Positions 28,067 to 38,130 of a stretch of DNA of 64,000 nt are shown here, piece after piece (position 1 is the first letter of the stretch; every line of letters starts with the position of its first letter). The notes beneath the pieces were generated by a model. It had not been told where the DNA came from, did not search any database, and saw only the letters and a list, made by a program, of their open reading frames with translations. The DNA lies in assembly GCA_964036045.1 (NCBI GenBank), contig OZ038381.1, forward strand, positions 155,266,352 to 155,330,351. The letters run 5' to 3'. The position numbers and the translations under genes are program-made. The DNA comes from Eutreptiella sp. 'Long Island Sound 2002' (taxonomy: Eukaryota; Euglenozoa; Euglenophyceae; Eutreptiales; Eutreptiaceae).

Positions 28067-29550
28067 GGACCAGGTCTTCCGAGCAGCTCTGCCAGAGCAG
28101 CGGGGCCGCTGTGCGCCATTGCGCCGGCAACCTCCTGCCTTCCAGCCACTGGTAGCACTCCTCCTCTGACCGCTGACGTGGGCGCATTATGGTGCTCCAG
28201 TATGCTACTAGTTCCCTAGCAAACGCATGGCGATCGCGCAACAGATGGCCCGATCGGGCCTTCAGAACACCATATATACGAGACTCCTGGGCCTGATGCA
28301 TAAGCCCGTGTAGTGCTCGGGCGCGCCAGCGGCGCACCTCTTGGAGGTGGTGCTTATCTTGTAGTGCCTCCCTCACCCTCGTGTACGTGCGTTCCAGCTG
28401 CTCCAGCCCCCGGTGCAGTGACACTGCTTTAACGAGCGCAATGTATGCATCGCGCATAGTCCCCGGACGCTGTCCCTCCTCCCGAAGGGCCGCAAAACCC
28501 GCCAAAGGCACATACTCCGGAGAGGAGCGACGGAGAATGTCCCGGAGTCGTAAATAGGCCGGCGTCGCCACCGGTACATTCGGATTGTAGCGGCGTGCCG
28601 CAGCCTGTAATACCACCTGACTGCGCCAAAAAGCTTCTAACCCCTGTACACCCTCCTCTTCAAGAGTCTGCAGTTCCCGCGAGACCCAATCCACTGTGTC
28701 TGGATCCTGGAGCGCATCCAGAGGGAACCTCCACCTGGTCGGCTGCTCCCCGTCCATACCCATACCCACAAACTGCAGAACCACAGAGTTATGGTCACTA
28801 AATCCTACGGGGGTGGTGAACATGGAAGAGGCATAGCCAAGGAGACTATGTGAGACTGAGATGGGATCAATGCGCCGGGACACTGTCTGCGCACCATCGG
28901 CAGCCCTCCGGAGCACCGAGGTGCGCGTGTAGCCCGGAGGGTCACGGTCGGGGAACTGGTGAGCCCACACATCATGCACTACAAACGCCTGAAGGCAATC
29001 CCTTTCAGACTCCATGGCACTCAGCTCATAGAGGGACCATATGTTCTCGCGCGTGGAGTCTAGGTGCGAAAGGATGGAATTGTGATCAGCCAGAAGGACC
29101 ATCGGCACCCCACCCAGACGCCGCTCATGCCCCTGCAGGTCTTGCCACTGACGCATACGCTGGACAGCGTCATTATAGAAGTGACGGACAACAAAAGCAA
29201 CGGAGAACCCATCAGGGTGCTTCAGCACAACACTCAGAATACGACTAGACAGGGGGGTAGAGGAAACAAACTCCCACTCAGGCTTATAAAGCAGGCAGAC
29301 CCCAGACTTCAGCTCAGGGGAGGGAAGACCTACAAAATTATAGCCGTCGAGCCCAGCCCGGTACTCCGCAGCCAAAAGCTCTGCATCTGTGTGCAGGTGG
29401 TGTTCCTGCACCCCAACGACAGACAAGTGATGGCGCTTAAGCATTTTAAAGGCAAAGGTATATCGGGGGAGGCGTCCCTTAGTGGAGGCCCGGTCAGGGT
29501 CCACCACAGTGTTCCAACCCGCCATATTGCACGTTGCCACCACAAAATTG
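27969..29550 (-). pseudogene. Second LINE, AP-endonuclease and pre-RT region
   Basis: The open frame (29942-27969) has recognisable endonuclease from ATCNMAGWN (about 29530), VGVQEHHL, LLADHNS and FSDHNSVVLQF. These are the metal-binding N, E, D/N and SDH motifs of APE-type LINE endonucleases. It continues into the helical linker and the first RT block SSSPGDDGIQAG before the frame is lost near 27970. The ~130 codons upstream of the endonuclease contain a tRNA-like B box and may be 5' sequence of another repeat. The endonuclease itself looks intact. The element as a whole is broken. Confidence 0.8.
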
Positions 29551-29935
29551 GAAAACAGGTGCACAGGACAGTCCGCTGGCCTGGAGTTCCCTGGGGGTAG
29601 GTTCAAATCCCGGGGGCTCGTAGCTGGCGGGTATGGCGACATAGTCCATAGAAATCTCCCTCTCGTCGGCCACTTTGTTTCTATTTTTTCTGTTCCTGAG
29701 TCCTGCTGCATGGGTGTTACTGATTTGTTCGTTGTGGCGTTTCCGCGAACACCCACGTTGGCACTCGTTTCGGCACGGGGAATGACAGCTGCACATGCAC
29801 GGCTTGGGGCTCCTCTGAGGCGTTTGTATGTTTGTTCGTTGCAGTGTTTCTGCTCTGCCTCTGGTTCTACCAGTTCTGGGGGGTCAGCCTCACTGACCCA
29901 CTGACTCCGGCATAACCAGCCATATGAAGCCCATA

Positions 29936-30189
29936 TGTCCATATGCAGGAGGGATGGAGTATTGTTCCTACGGTTAGGAAGCTGTGAATCAGTGTGCTAG
30001 GGGCTACTGCAAGGCCCACACATGAACTATGAACTCATGGTTATTGCAGCAATGTAGGAGTGTAGGAATGTTGAACCTCGCAGTTTGAGCATGATTCGAA
30101 TGGAAGCCTTGGTGTGTATATATATGTATATAGGAATGTTGAACCTCGCAGTTTGAGCATGATTCAAATGGAAGCCTTGGTATATATTA
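29936..30189 (+). repeat. Short interspersed repeat with TA-rich tail, copy 1
   Basis: GTCCATATGCAGGAGGGATG begins a ~180-bp unit repeated at 35080-35262 (about 95% by eye). It ends in GAATGGAAGCCTTGGT followed by a TA-rich tract, and here its last ~50 bp are duplicated. Both copies stand beside a TIR element copy. No pol III boxes are convincing. Confidence 0.75.
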
Positions 30190-31392
30190 CTACACCCCTC
30201 TCCCCTTAAATTTAGCTAACAAGCAACAACAACAACAACAACAAGCAACAAGCAACAACAAGCACGTCACCATTCCGTTTTGGCCATTGCCCCTTCCCAT
30301 CGCCTCGGGCTTGACCCTACTTTAGCCATCCTAGAGCCTAGGTGGTGGCCTTGCCAAATCCAAGTTTTGAGCCAGAAACTCACCGGTGGCGGCCCGGGGC
30401 GTGGGCGCCAAGTCGGGAGGTGCCCTCCCAAAACTGCGCATTTTGTGCCCCAAAAAAGCCCTTTTTGGCCCAAAACGGCCCCAAAACCCACTCAAAACGG
30501 CCAAACGAAGTGAAACGGTGGCTACACTGCACGTGCGGCTTGACTTCACCGTGTCAAAGAGCCCTCTGGTGCCCTTCAACTCCACGATATGTCCGAGAAA
30601 CAGCCCGAAAAGGCGCCAAAAAGCCCCAAAATGTGCGCAACGTGCACCTACACCTTGAAACCAAGAACGGGCCGTATCTTGGGCTACGTGGCTCAAAAGC
30701 GATTTCCGAGGGCACCTAGTCCACCCGCAATCCCCCACTTTTTGTGGTCTCCACCCCTCAGAATCGCCCAACGAGACGCGTAGACCCTCGTACCAGTGGT
30801 CACTTGGTGGAGCCGGACGGCAGCGCAGCCCGCGCACGGCGGGGGCCAACGGTGGGTCCACCGTTGTCCCCGGGCCGAAAAAAATCATTTTTTCCAAAGT
30901 TGTTCCCACACCACTTGGGATGGTCAAACACGTGTTGTTAGCCCGTTTTGAGCCCGTGGCGGCACGTTTTGGGCCATGGAAAATCTCAAAATGCCTTGAA
31001 AATGGGCCGTTTCAAGACCAAAAATGGGTCGAAAATGGGTCAAAAACGCGTTTTTCCAAAAGTGATCCTGAACCATTTGGGATGCTCAAACAACTGCTTT
31101 TAGCCCATTTTGAGCCCGTGGTGACGCGTTTTGGGCCATGGAAAATCCCAAAATGCCTTGAAAAGGGGCCATTTTGGGGGCAAAAAAGGGTCAAAAATGG
31201 GTCAAAAACACGTTTTTCCAAAAGTGATCCTGGACCATTCGGGATGCTCAAACAAGTGGTTTTAGCCCATTTTGAGCCTAATTTAAGCCAGCTTAGCCCC
31301 TTCTGCCACATGTATGCACCAAGTTGTACCCTTCGCGCGTACCTTAGAGCCGTATGGTGGAGCCACCTAGAATTGGGGAGAGGGGTGCAGAA
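30190..31392 (+). mobile_element. TIR element family, copy A (nonautonomous, about 1.2 kb)
   Basis: The left end is CTACACCCCTCTCCCC (30190-30205) and the right end GGGGAGAGGGGTGCAG (to about 31392). The interior has the shared CCGTTTTGGCCATTGCCCC region and then about three ~150-bp imperfect units containing TTTTGGGCCATGGAAAAT and GGGATGCTCAAACAA (30917-31290). There is no transposase. The right end abuts LINE sequence, and no target duplication is visible at this copy. Confidence 0.75.
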
Positions 31393-32108
31393 GGTAGTGT
31401 TCCTGCACACGTGGTGCTATCCAGTGCTGCAGGTGACCGCCATTGCACACTATCCACCCGACTTGGTAGTTAAGAGGCTCCGCAGAGCTCTGGTGATTGC
31501 TTTTCATGCCCAAAATTGGAAGGTGCCTTTGAACGTCCTGCATCTCAGCCCATCTGAGGAAGGGATCGGTCTGTGGTCGCCGGAGGTGTACCTCTGGACG
31601 ACACATGCAGCAACCTTCACGCGCTATCTGCAGCAGCCGTCCCGGTATGGGCGTGGCGCCTACACCGTCTTCTCCAGCTGGTTGGAGCGTAAAGGCATAG
31701 TGCATACCCCCTCCCAGTTAGCCCTGTGGCGGCTATCACCGTGTTGCATTCGCAACTCGCCGTGGCTGGCGTCGTCGGTGAAGGCACTGTCCTCGCTGAA
31801 CGCTGCCCAGAAGGGCCTGGGGCTAGAGTGGCAGGAACTGGCAGCGGCCCCCCTGTGGAATAGCCGCCTGCTAACGGTCTCAGAAAAGTCCATTACCTGT
31901 AAGTTTTTGATACGCCAGGGGATCTTACGCCTCTCTGACGTCGTGGACACCAGCGCCTGGGTTGCTACTGTCTCCCGGGACTGGCAGGGGAGTAGGAAAT
32001 TGCAGCCGCACCAATACCAAGCCCTGCTTGCACTGGTGCGTAGGTTGATCCCCGCTTGGGAGGGGCATCATTCGGTGCAAGGGGTTACCCCCCCCCCCCC
32101 CCCTCACC
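31393..32108 (+). pseudogene. Second LINE (plus copy), RT thumb region
   Basis: The frame passes through LLQQPSRYG-like, NSPWLASSVKALSSLNAAQK and LQPHQYQALLALVRRLIPAW, then is lost at a C homopolymer (32090-32103). The intact CAG codon in HQYQALL here is the reference that shows the TAG at 26456 of the minus copy is a mutation. Confidence 0.75.
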
Positions 32109-33362
32109 ATGGACCAGAGGCTACAGTTCACTCCGATTTCGGCGGCACTGGCGGCCCAGCGCCGTGCCGACAGGCGACAGCCCAAAGAGGTGTGGCAGGC
32201 GTTTCGCGGCCTGGCCCTCCCTCCACAGGACCTAGATTTCATTCATACCTGCTTTTCGAAGAAACTGTCGGTGGGGGCCTGCCTCCGGGCGATCTGGCCC
32301 TCTGTTTCAGACAGGTGCCCGTTTGATTCCTCTCTGGAGGACATTTATCATTGCACGAAAGCGTGTTCCTGGCTCACCATACCTGTTCGGGCCCTGCAGT
32401 GCACCTTTCCGCCCGTCTGGAGTTCGGGGGGGAGGGTACCGATTGGCCGTTTGTGTTCGGATTATCCCCAGCTGTCCCTTACCAGGGCGCCAGGGATTCT
32501 GATGTGGAAGGCAGTGCGGGTTTTGTGGTCTTGCCGCTGTGAAGTGCTTTTTCAGAAAGCCCGCCTGACTGTAAATGATTATCTGCGGCACTCTGAGGTT
32601 TCCAAGTGGCTGGCCATGCCAGACCTGTCCCTTGATCACGAGGCGGTGCGGATGTATGCAGGGGCCTTGCAGGGGTGGCTGACGGACAGGAACATCCCAG
32701 TGTGTGAGGGTTCTGATGTAGCGGGTCAAAAGCGGCCGTGCCCCTCCCCGCAGCAACCGGACCGCTATTTTCGGCGGCAGACGGCAGACAAAGTGAGCAG
32801 GAAGAGGGCCCGGGCAGCGGCAGAGGGGCCGGAAGACCCAGACTTCCTGCATAACCCTGAGGTGTATACAGATGGCTCTTTCGGGCCGGAGGCCCCGCGA
32901 ACGGGTTTTGCAGGGTATGGGGTCTGGTTCGGGCCACTGGACCCCCGCAATATGGCGCAGCCCCTGGAGGGGGAGGTGCAGACGGTAAACAGGGCGGAGC
33001 CGTCTCCGTGCATTGCGGCGCTCAGGGTAGTTCCAAGGGGACAGGCGCTCCGGGTCGTCACAGACAGCAAGTACGTGTATGATGGTATCCTTAAGCACCT
33101 CCGGCGTTGGAGGTTGCAGGGTCGTCCGTTTGTGAACTCAGACCTGTGGCTCTAGCTCCAGGTGGAGGTAGATGCGAGAACAGCCCCCACCCTCTGGCGC
33201 CATGTGTATAGTCATATTGGGGTGGCGGGGAATGAGCGTGCGGATGAGCTGGCCAACCAGGGCCGGCTGGCACACCCCCGACAGCGCCAATTCCTGCGTG
33301 ACCAGGCGGAGGCAGCGGGCCGGCCATCAGTGGTGGTCCGCACGGCGCGTCGGGCTCCGTAG
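32109..33362 (+). pseudogene. Second LINE (plus copy), zinc-finger-like region and RNase H with one stop
   Basis: From MDQRLQFTPISAALAAQRRA the frame covers CPFDSSLEDIYHCTKAC and then an RNase H with YTDGS (Asp at 32871), NRAEP, VTDSKYV and GNERADELAN, so all four acidic residues are present. A TAG at 33153-33155 interrupts LWL-LQVEV, and the frame resumes to the stop at 33361. A CAG-to-TAG transition would explain it. This is the most complete RNase H of this family in the window. Confidence 0.8.
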
Positions 33363-33439
33363 CCACTGTTTATTGGAGTTGCATCAGTGCTGTGGATGGG
33401 CAGAGTGTTAGAAAGGCACCGTGCCTAGGCATTGTATCC

Positions 33440-33545
33440 TGTCGTAGTACAGTGGGCAGCATGCCCGTCTTCCGTCCCGCAGAGGTGGGTTCGAACCCCA
33501 AGGAGGGTAGAGTGGCACTGAACGTCCCGAATCCCCCTGACTCTT
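33440..33545 (+). repeat. tRNA-headed SINE-like repeat (copy 2)
   Basis: TCGTAGTACAGTGGGCAG (A-box-like) and GTGGGTTCGAACCCC (B box, about 33484-33498) have tRNA-like spacing. The downstream CACTGAACGTCCCGAATCCC parallels the tail of copy 1 at 5690-5795. No closing acceptor stem was found. It lies just downstream of the LINE 3' end, as in copy 1. Confidence 0.55.
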
Positions 33546-33693
33546 TTATTTGGTGGTGGTTTTGGTTTTGGCGGCGGATAAGCATAGGGCGAGCATACCT
33601 GAAAGTGCACGGGGGCCCGGCCCCGCGTCGCGTTTCGACGCGCTGTCGTCCGTGGAGGCGACGGCGCCGGCGCGGCAGCAGCAGCAATAGCTG

Positions 33694-33893
33694 NNNNNNN
33701 NNNNNNNNNNNNNNNNNNNNNNNNNNNNNNNNNNNNNNNNNNNNNNNNNNNNNNNNNNNNNNNNNNNNNNNNNNNNNNNNNNNNNNNNNNNNNNNNNNNN
33801 NNNNNNNNNNNNNNNNNNNNNNNNNNNNNNNNNNNNNNNNNNNNNNNNNNNNNNNNNNNNNNNNNNNNNNNNNNNNNNNNNNNNNNNNNNNNN
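33694..33893. other. Assembly gap, 200 N
   Basis: Exactly 200 N, the customary placeholder for a gap of unknown length. It follows a GCAGCAGCAG tract, so a triplet repeat probably caused the break. Linkage across it is scaffold-level only. Confidence 0.99.
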
Positions 33894-34345
33894 CTTGCAG
33901 CTTGCCGCAGCCTAGTGGGCCTAAGTACGAGGGTGTAGGCGTCCGTTTGGGCAATTCTAAGGGGTTGAAACCACAAAAAGTGGGGGTTGCGGGTGGAGTA
34001 GGTGCCCTCGGAATCGCATTTTGAGCCATGTAGCCAAAGATATGGCCTATTCTTGGTTTGTGGCTGTCGGCATTTGAAGCTTCTGGGGGCCTTTTTGGGC
34101 CGTTTCCGGGACATGTCATGGAGTTAGAGGGCGGCAAAGAGCTCGTTGACACAGGGAAGTCAAGCCGCACGTGCAGAGTAGCCACCGTTTCCCTTCGTTT
34201 GGCCGTTTTGAATGTGTTCTAGGGCTTTTTAAGCCCAAAAATGGCTGTTTTTGGCCCTAAAGTGCAGTTTTTTGAAAGCGAGGTCCGCCACTTGCAAATC
34301 CCGTTCCCGGCCGCCACCGTTGAGTTTCTTGCTCAAACTTTGTGT
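33894..34345 (-). mobile_element. TIR element family, copy D (inverted, partial, more diverged)
   Basis: The reverse complement matches the central and left part of copies A and C (AAGTGGGGGTTGCGGGTGGA, GGAGTTAGAGGGC and GTTTGGCCGTTTTGA blocks). It is cut on one side by the gap and lacks a recognisable terminal end on the other. Confidence 0.65.
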
Positions 34346-34439
34346 GATTGTACTTCACACCCATAGGTATCATCCACCAAAATTTCACCCGAATCTGAAC
34401 CCCCACGACGGAGTTCTGATTTTTACCCATTTCGCGCGT

Positions 34440-34501
34440 GCTGCTGCTTGCTGCTTGCTGCTGCTTGCTGCTGCTTGCTGCTGCTTGCTGCTGCTGCTGC
34501 T
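34440..34501 (+). repeat. GCTGCTT/CTG microsatellite
   Basis: Alternating TGCTGCTTGC and CTGCTGCTG units. It has no gene context. Confidence 0.85.
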
Positions 34502-34566
34502 AAACCTGGTAGGTCTACCCTAGACACTAAAAAGGGTTATAAAACCAAGACTGGTTCCACCAGCTT

Positions 34567-34755
34567 GGTGACCCTAGCCCTAACCCTAGCCCTGGCTCTC
34601 ACCCTAGGCTAGGGTCAAAGTGAGTGTTGGGGTCAAAATGGAGAGCAATAATGTGGCAAAAGCAACCATGAACCTAATTGGGGGGATCTTGTTCAACCCA
34701 ATCAACATGGCTGGCATGGCCAAACCAAGTGGCTGCAAAGGTTAGGGTTAGGTTT
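34567..34755. repeat. Interstitial telomere-like motifs flanking a short insert
   Basis: CCCTAGCCCTAACCCTAGCC at about 34569-34588 and GGTTAGGGTTAGG at about 34740-34752 lie some 150 bp apart, C-rich strand first and G-rich strand second. Units are CCCTAA/CCCTAG and TTAGGG, only two or three each, so this is a telomere-like relic at most. Confidence 0.5.
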
Positions 34756-34805
34756 ATGGTGATGGTATGGTTAGAGGAGGGCAAGGGGAGGTAAGGGGAG
34801 CCTGT

Positions 34806-35082
34806 GCCCCCCCCCCCCCCCAACACCCCAAATCGCCCCACCTGGACCCCCCCCCCCCACCACCACCCCGAATTGCCCCACTTGGACCCCCCCCCCCCAA
34901 CCGACCCTCCCGGAGCCCCCCCCCCCCCGATCCCCTCCTATACCCCCCCCCCATTCGCCCTCCCCCTGACCCCCCCCTCAGATGCCCCCCCCCCCCCCCC
35001 CCCCCAAGGGGCCTCCGGCCAACAGTTAGTTGGGGGGGTAGTTGGCGTCCAGAACCGAGGGGTCGCCCCCCCCCCCCCCTGG
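34806..35082. repeat. C-rich low-complexity tract with long homopolymers
   Basis: Repeated runs of 8-18 C separated by short A/T-containing words, such as CCCCACTTGGACC and CCCCACCTGGACC. Long Pro/Gly ORFs on both strands here are composition artefacts. Confidence 0.85.
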
Positions 35083-35255
35083 TCCATATGCAGGAGGGAT
35101 GGAGTATTGTTCCTACGATTAGGAAGCTGTGAATCAGTGTGGTAGGGGCTACTGCAAGGCCCACACGTGAACTACGAACTCATGGTTATTGCAGCAATGT
35201 AGGAGTGTAGGAATGTTGAACCTCGCAGTTGGAGCATGATTCGAATGGAAGCCTT

Positions 35256-35262
<7 letters not shown>
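35080..35262 (+). repeat. Short interspersed repeat with TA tail, copy 2
   Basis: It matches 29936-30115 over its full length (GTCCATATGCAGGAGGGATG to GGAAGCCTTGGTATATAT) with a handful of substitutions, and runs into a (TA)n tract. Confidence 0.8.

Positions 35263-35308
<46 letters not shown>
35256..35308. repeat. (TA)n microsatellite
   Basis: About 25 uninterrupted TA units between the short repeat and the foldback MITE. A shorter TA tract reappears at the MITE's other end (35928-35937), so the MITE probably inserted into the TA array. Confidence 0.9.
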
Positions 35309-35313
<5 letters not shown>

Positions 35314-35932
35314 ATGTTTACTAATGTACCTACCAGGGTGCAGGGTCACCGGGGGGGCTTGGGGTGGGGTGTAGGGACCCCCCCCCCCTATTTTGAGGTC
35401 GGGAAACACAAAAAAACATGTTTTTGAAGTGAATCGGATGGTTATTAGTGGGTATTAGCCCCTATAAAGGTCTAAAATGGCTAAAATTAGGGTATGACAT
35501 CACTGCTGGTAGGATCCTAACCAGATTCTAACCAGAGTACTAAAAATAACCACTAAATCCTAAAAATAACCCCCACCACCCCTATATACATTCGATGACA
35601 TAGTAATTCAGCAATTGTAACATACCCTTGTCCATTTTCATGTCCCTCAAACTATTATTGGGGGTATTTGGTGCTAGTATTAGCGGTTTGGACCACAATT
35701 GTACCTATGTTTCCTAGGATCCTACCAGCAGTGATGTGATACCCTAATTTTAGCCATTTTAGACCTTTATAGGGGCTAATACCCACTAATAACCATCCGA
35801 TTCACTTCTAAAACATGTTTTGTTGTGTTTCCCGACCTCAAAATAGGGGGGGGGGGTCCCTACACCCCACCCCAAGCCCCCCCGGTGACCCTGCACCCTG
35901 GTAGGTACATTAGTAAACATATGCCATATATA
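35306..35932. mobile_element. Foldback MITE with about 215-bp inverted repeats in a TA tract
   Basis: 35306-35520 (GGCATATGTTTACTAATGTA to TGCTGGTAGGATCCTA) is repeated almost perfectly in inverted form at 35717-35932. The loop (about 200 bp) is unrelated and non-coding. The outer ends lie in TA repeats. High arm identity points to recent insertion or to gene conversion between arms. Confidence 0.85.
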
Positions 35933-35945
35933 TATATCCTCTAAT

Positions 35946-37301
35946 CTACACCCCTCTCCCCAACTCTATGTGGCACCACCCTACGGCTCTAAGGTACGTG
36001 CGAAGGGCAGAATTTGGTGCATACATGTGGCAGAAGGGGCTAAACCTGGTCAAAACGGGCTCAAAACGGGCTCATTTCACTTGCTTGTGCACCCCCAATG
36101 GTCCAAAATCACTTTGGGAAAAACGCATTTTTGACCCATGTGTCACCCAATTTTGCTCCCAAAGCGGCCCCTTTTCAAGGCATTTTGGGATTTTCCATGG
36201 GCCAAAACGCGTCACCACGAGCTCAAAATGGGCTAAAAACACTTGTTTGAGCATCCCAAATGGTCCGGTATCACTTCCGGAAAAACGCCTTTTTGACCTT
36301 ATTTTTGACCCATTTTTGACCCTTTTTTGGTCCCAAAACGGCCCCTTTTCTAGGCATTTTGGTATTTTGCATGGGCCAAAACGCGTCACCACAGGCTCAA
36401 AATGGGCTGAAAAAAACTTGTTTCAGCATCCCAAATGGTCCAGGGTCGCTTTTGGAAAAACGCGGTTTTGACCCATTTTTCACTCATTTTTGGTTCCAAA
36501 ACGGCCCCTTTTCAAGGCATTTTGGCCTTTTCCATGTGCCAAAACGCGTCACCACGAGCTCAAAACGGGTCAAAAACACTTGTTTGAGCATCCCAAGTGG
36601 TCTAGGAACAACTTTGAAAAAAATCATTTTTTTCGCCCCGGGGACAACGGTGGACCCACCGTTGGCCCCCGCCGTGCGCGGGCCGGGCTGCCGTCCGGCT
36701 CCACCAAGTGACCACTGGTACGGGGGTCTACGCGTCTCGTGGGGGGAATTTGAGGCTTGGAAACCACAAAAAGTGGGGGGTTGCGGGTGGACTAGGTGCC
36801 CTCGGAATTAAGTTTTGAGCCACGTAGCCCAAGATACGGCCCGTTCTTGGTTTCGGGCCTGTTTGACACAAACAGCATACATTCAGGCCATTTTTAGCCA
36901 TTTTCGGGCTGTTTCTCGGACATATCGTGGAGTTAGAGGGCAAGAATGGGCTCTTGGTCACGGGGCAATCGAGGCGCACGTGTAGTGTACCAACCGTTTT
37001 CCTTCGTTTGGCCGTTTTGAGTGGGTTTTGGGGCTGTTTTGGGCCAAAAAAGGCTGTTTTGGGGCACAAAATGCGCAGTTTTGGGAGGGCACCTCCCTAA
37101 TTCGTGCCCCCGCCCCGGGGCGCCACCGGTGAGTTTTTGGCTCAAAACTTGGATTTGGCAAGGCTACCACCTAGGCTCTGGGATGGCTAGAGTAGAGTAG
37201 AGCCCGGAGCGATGAGGCGGAGCAATGGCCAAAACGGAAAGGAAAAGTGCTTGTTGCTTGTTGCTTGCTTGTTAGCTAGATTTAAGGGGAGAGGGGTGTA
37301 G
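35946..37301 (-). mobile_element. TIR element family, copy B (complete, 1356 bp, TAAT flanks)
   Basis: This is the most complete copy. CTACACCCCTCTCCCC at 35946-35961 and its perfect complement GGGGAGAGGGGTGTAG at 37286-37301 form 16-bp TIRs, and TAAT occurs directly outside both ends (35942-35945 and 37302-37305), a likely 4-bp target duplication. Inside, about four ~150-bp units (36040-36600) and the conserved single-copy part occur in the order expected for an inverted copy A. There is no transposase, so it depends on an autonomous relative. Confidence 0.85.
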
Positions 37302-37437
37302 TAATGGGGGGTTGTGCGACAAATATACTGTAATAAAATTTTAAGATTTTGGTGAATCTGAGCTTTTACCCCTCTTATATCGTGGCAGGACCTGATTGGC
37401 CATCTATTTGGCTTCTTACGGTGTCGGTAGCTGGCGG

Positions 37438-37677
37438 TTATTCACAGGCAAACAAAAATTCTCCTGTGTGGGTTAGTTTGTTGCTGCCGTAACATAGTAC
37501 TTTTTGTTGTGTTTTCTCCATGGTTAGAAAATTGTTGCGATGACACCACACACCGAAACGCTTGTGTATTAGGCTGCGCATCCAACTGCAATTTTCATAG
37601 ATTAGCGTTCCTGCTAGGCGGTGCAATTTTTCCACATGCTGCAGACATGTGAGACATTGTGTTTTCTGCGGAAACAA
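37438..37677 (-). CDS. Short Cys/His-containing ORF, unknown
   Basis: A 79-codon frame on the minus strand reads CLTCLQHVEKLHRLAGTLIY then FGVWCHRNNFL and ends GEFLFACE. The CxxC and scattered His/Cys could indicate a metal-binding fragment, perhaps of a transposase. It is too short and isolated to assign. Confidence 0.2.
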   Translation of the reverse strand: MFPQKTQCLTCLQHVEKLHRLAGTLIYENCSWMRSLIHKRFGVWCHRNNFLTMEKTQQKVLCYGSNKLTHTGEFLFACE

Positions 37678-37809
37678 TTCCCGTTGACAGGCAACATGCA
37701 GTTTTGTTGTGGAGTGGTTTCTGCATCTGTGTTGGGGTGTCTGGAACAGGGGGTCATGGGGGTTGGGTTAGTTCAAATGGGCTCTCTGTGTCACCCATAG
37801 GCATCAAAA

Positions 37810-38130
37810 TGTCCCCCCGCGGTGGTAAGCGCTGCCTTGCAGCCAAGGAGCCTGTAGTGTCTGATAGTGAGATAGAGGAGGTTGGTGCAACGGCTGCCCC
37901 TTCAGCGGCCGGATAGGAACCCTAGGACGTACCCGAGGACGAGTTGAGTCATGGTGACACCAAATTTGGTGTAGTGGAAAATGACGAAACTGAAGCGGGT
38001 GTTGTAACACCTGTCTATGAGGACCTTGCTGAGCAGGACCACATCATGCAACCGGACACAGTACACGGGTATTGATCCTGCAGATGAGGAGTTGGATTTT
38101 GATGTGACGGGTGGGGGGGGGGGGGGGCTC
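37810..38130 (+). pseudogene. Acidic N-terminal-like fragment with stops, possibly transposase-derived
   Basis: From the ATG at 37810: MSPRGGKRCLAAKEPVVSDS followed by an acidic EIEEVG run. After two close stops (TAG near 37914 and 37923) the same frame continues DVPEDELSHGDTKFGVVEND, and ADEELDFDV appears in the next frame. Acidic leaders like this are common in piggyBac-type transposases, and piggyBac-like relics lie 3-7 kb downstream, but the link is only suggestive. Confidence 0.3.

Larger units (their letters stand above)
24029..29550 (-). mobile_element. Second LINE family, minus-strand copy, damaged, with internal tandem duplication
   Basis: Reading from 29550 down: endonuclease, RT, zinc-finger-like region and the start of RNase H. 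The frame breaks near 27970 and 27710, stop codons occur at 26456 and 26288, the 3' half is tandemly duplicated (period 1529 bp), and the end is cut in RNase H at the junction with the TIR element near 24030. It is clearly related to the plus-strand copy at 31393-33362 and distinct from the LINE at 1-5640. Confidence 0.85.
31393..33362 (+). mobile_element. Second LINE family, plus-strand copy, 5'-truncated
   Basis: It begins inside the RT thumb (KVVFLHTWCYPVLQVTAIAH) directly after the TIR element end and runs through RNase H to 33362. It aligns along its length with the minus-strand copy. A frame change at the C-run 32090-32103 and a TAG at 33153 break it. 5' truncation is normal for LINE insertions, but here the truncation point coincides with the end of another repeat. 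Confidence 0.85.

Noticed and set aside
34767-35164. Proline/glycine-rich ORFs on both strands
   Set aside because: They arise from C homopolymers and have no independent coding evidence.
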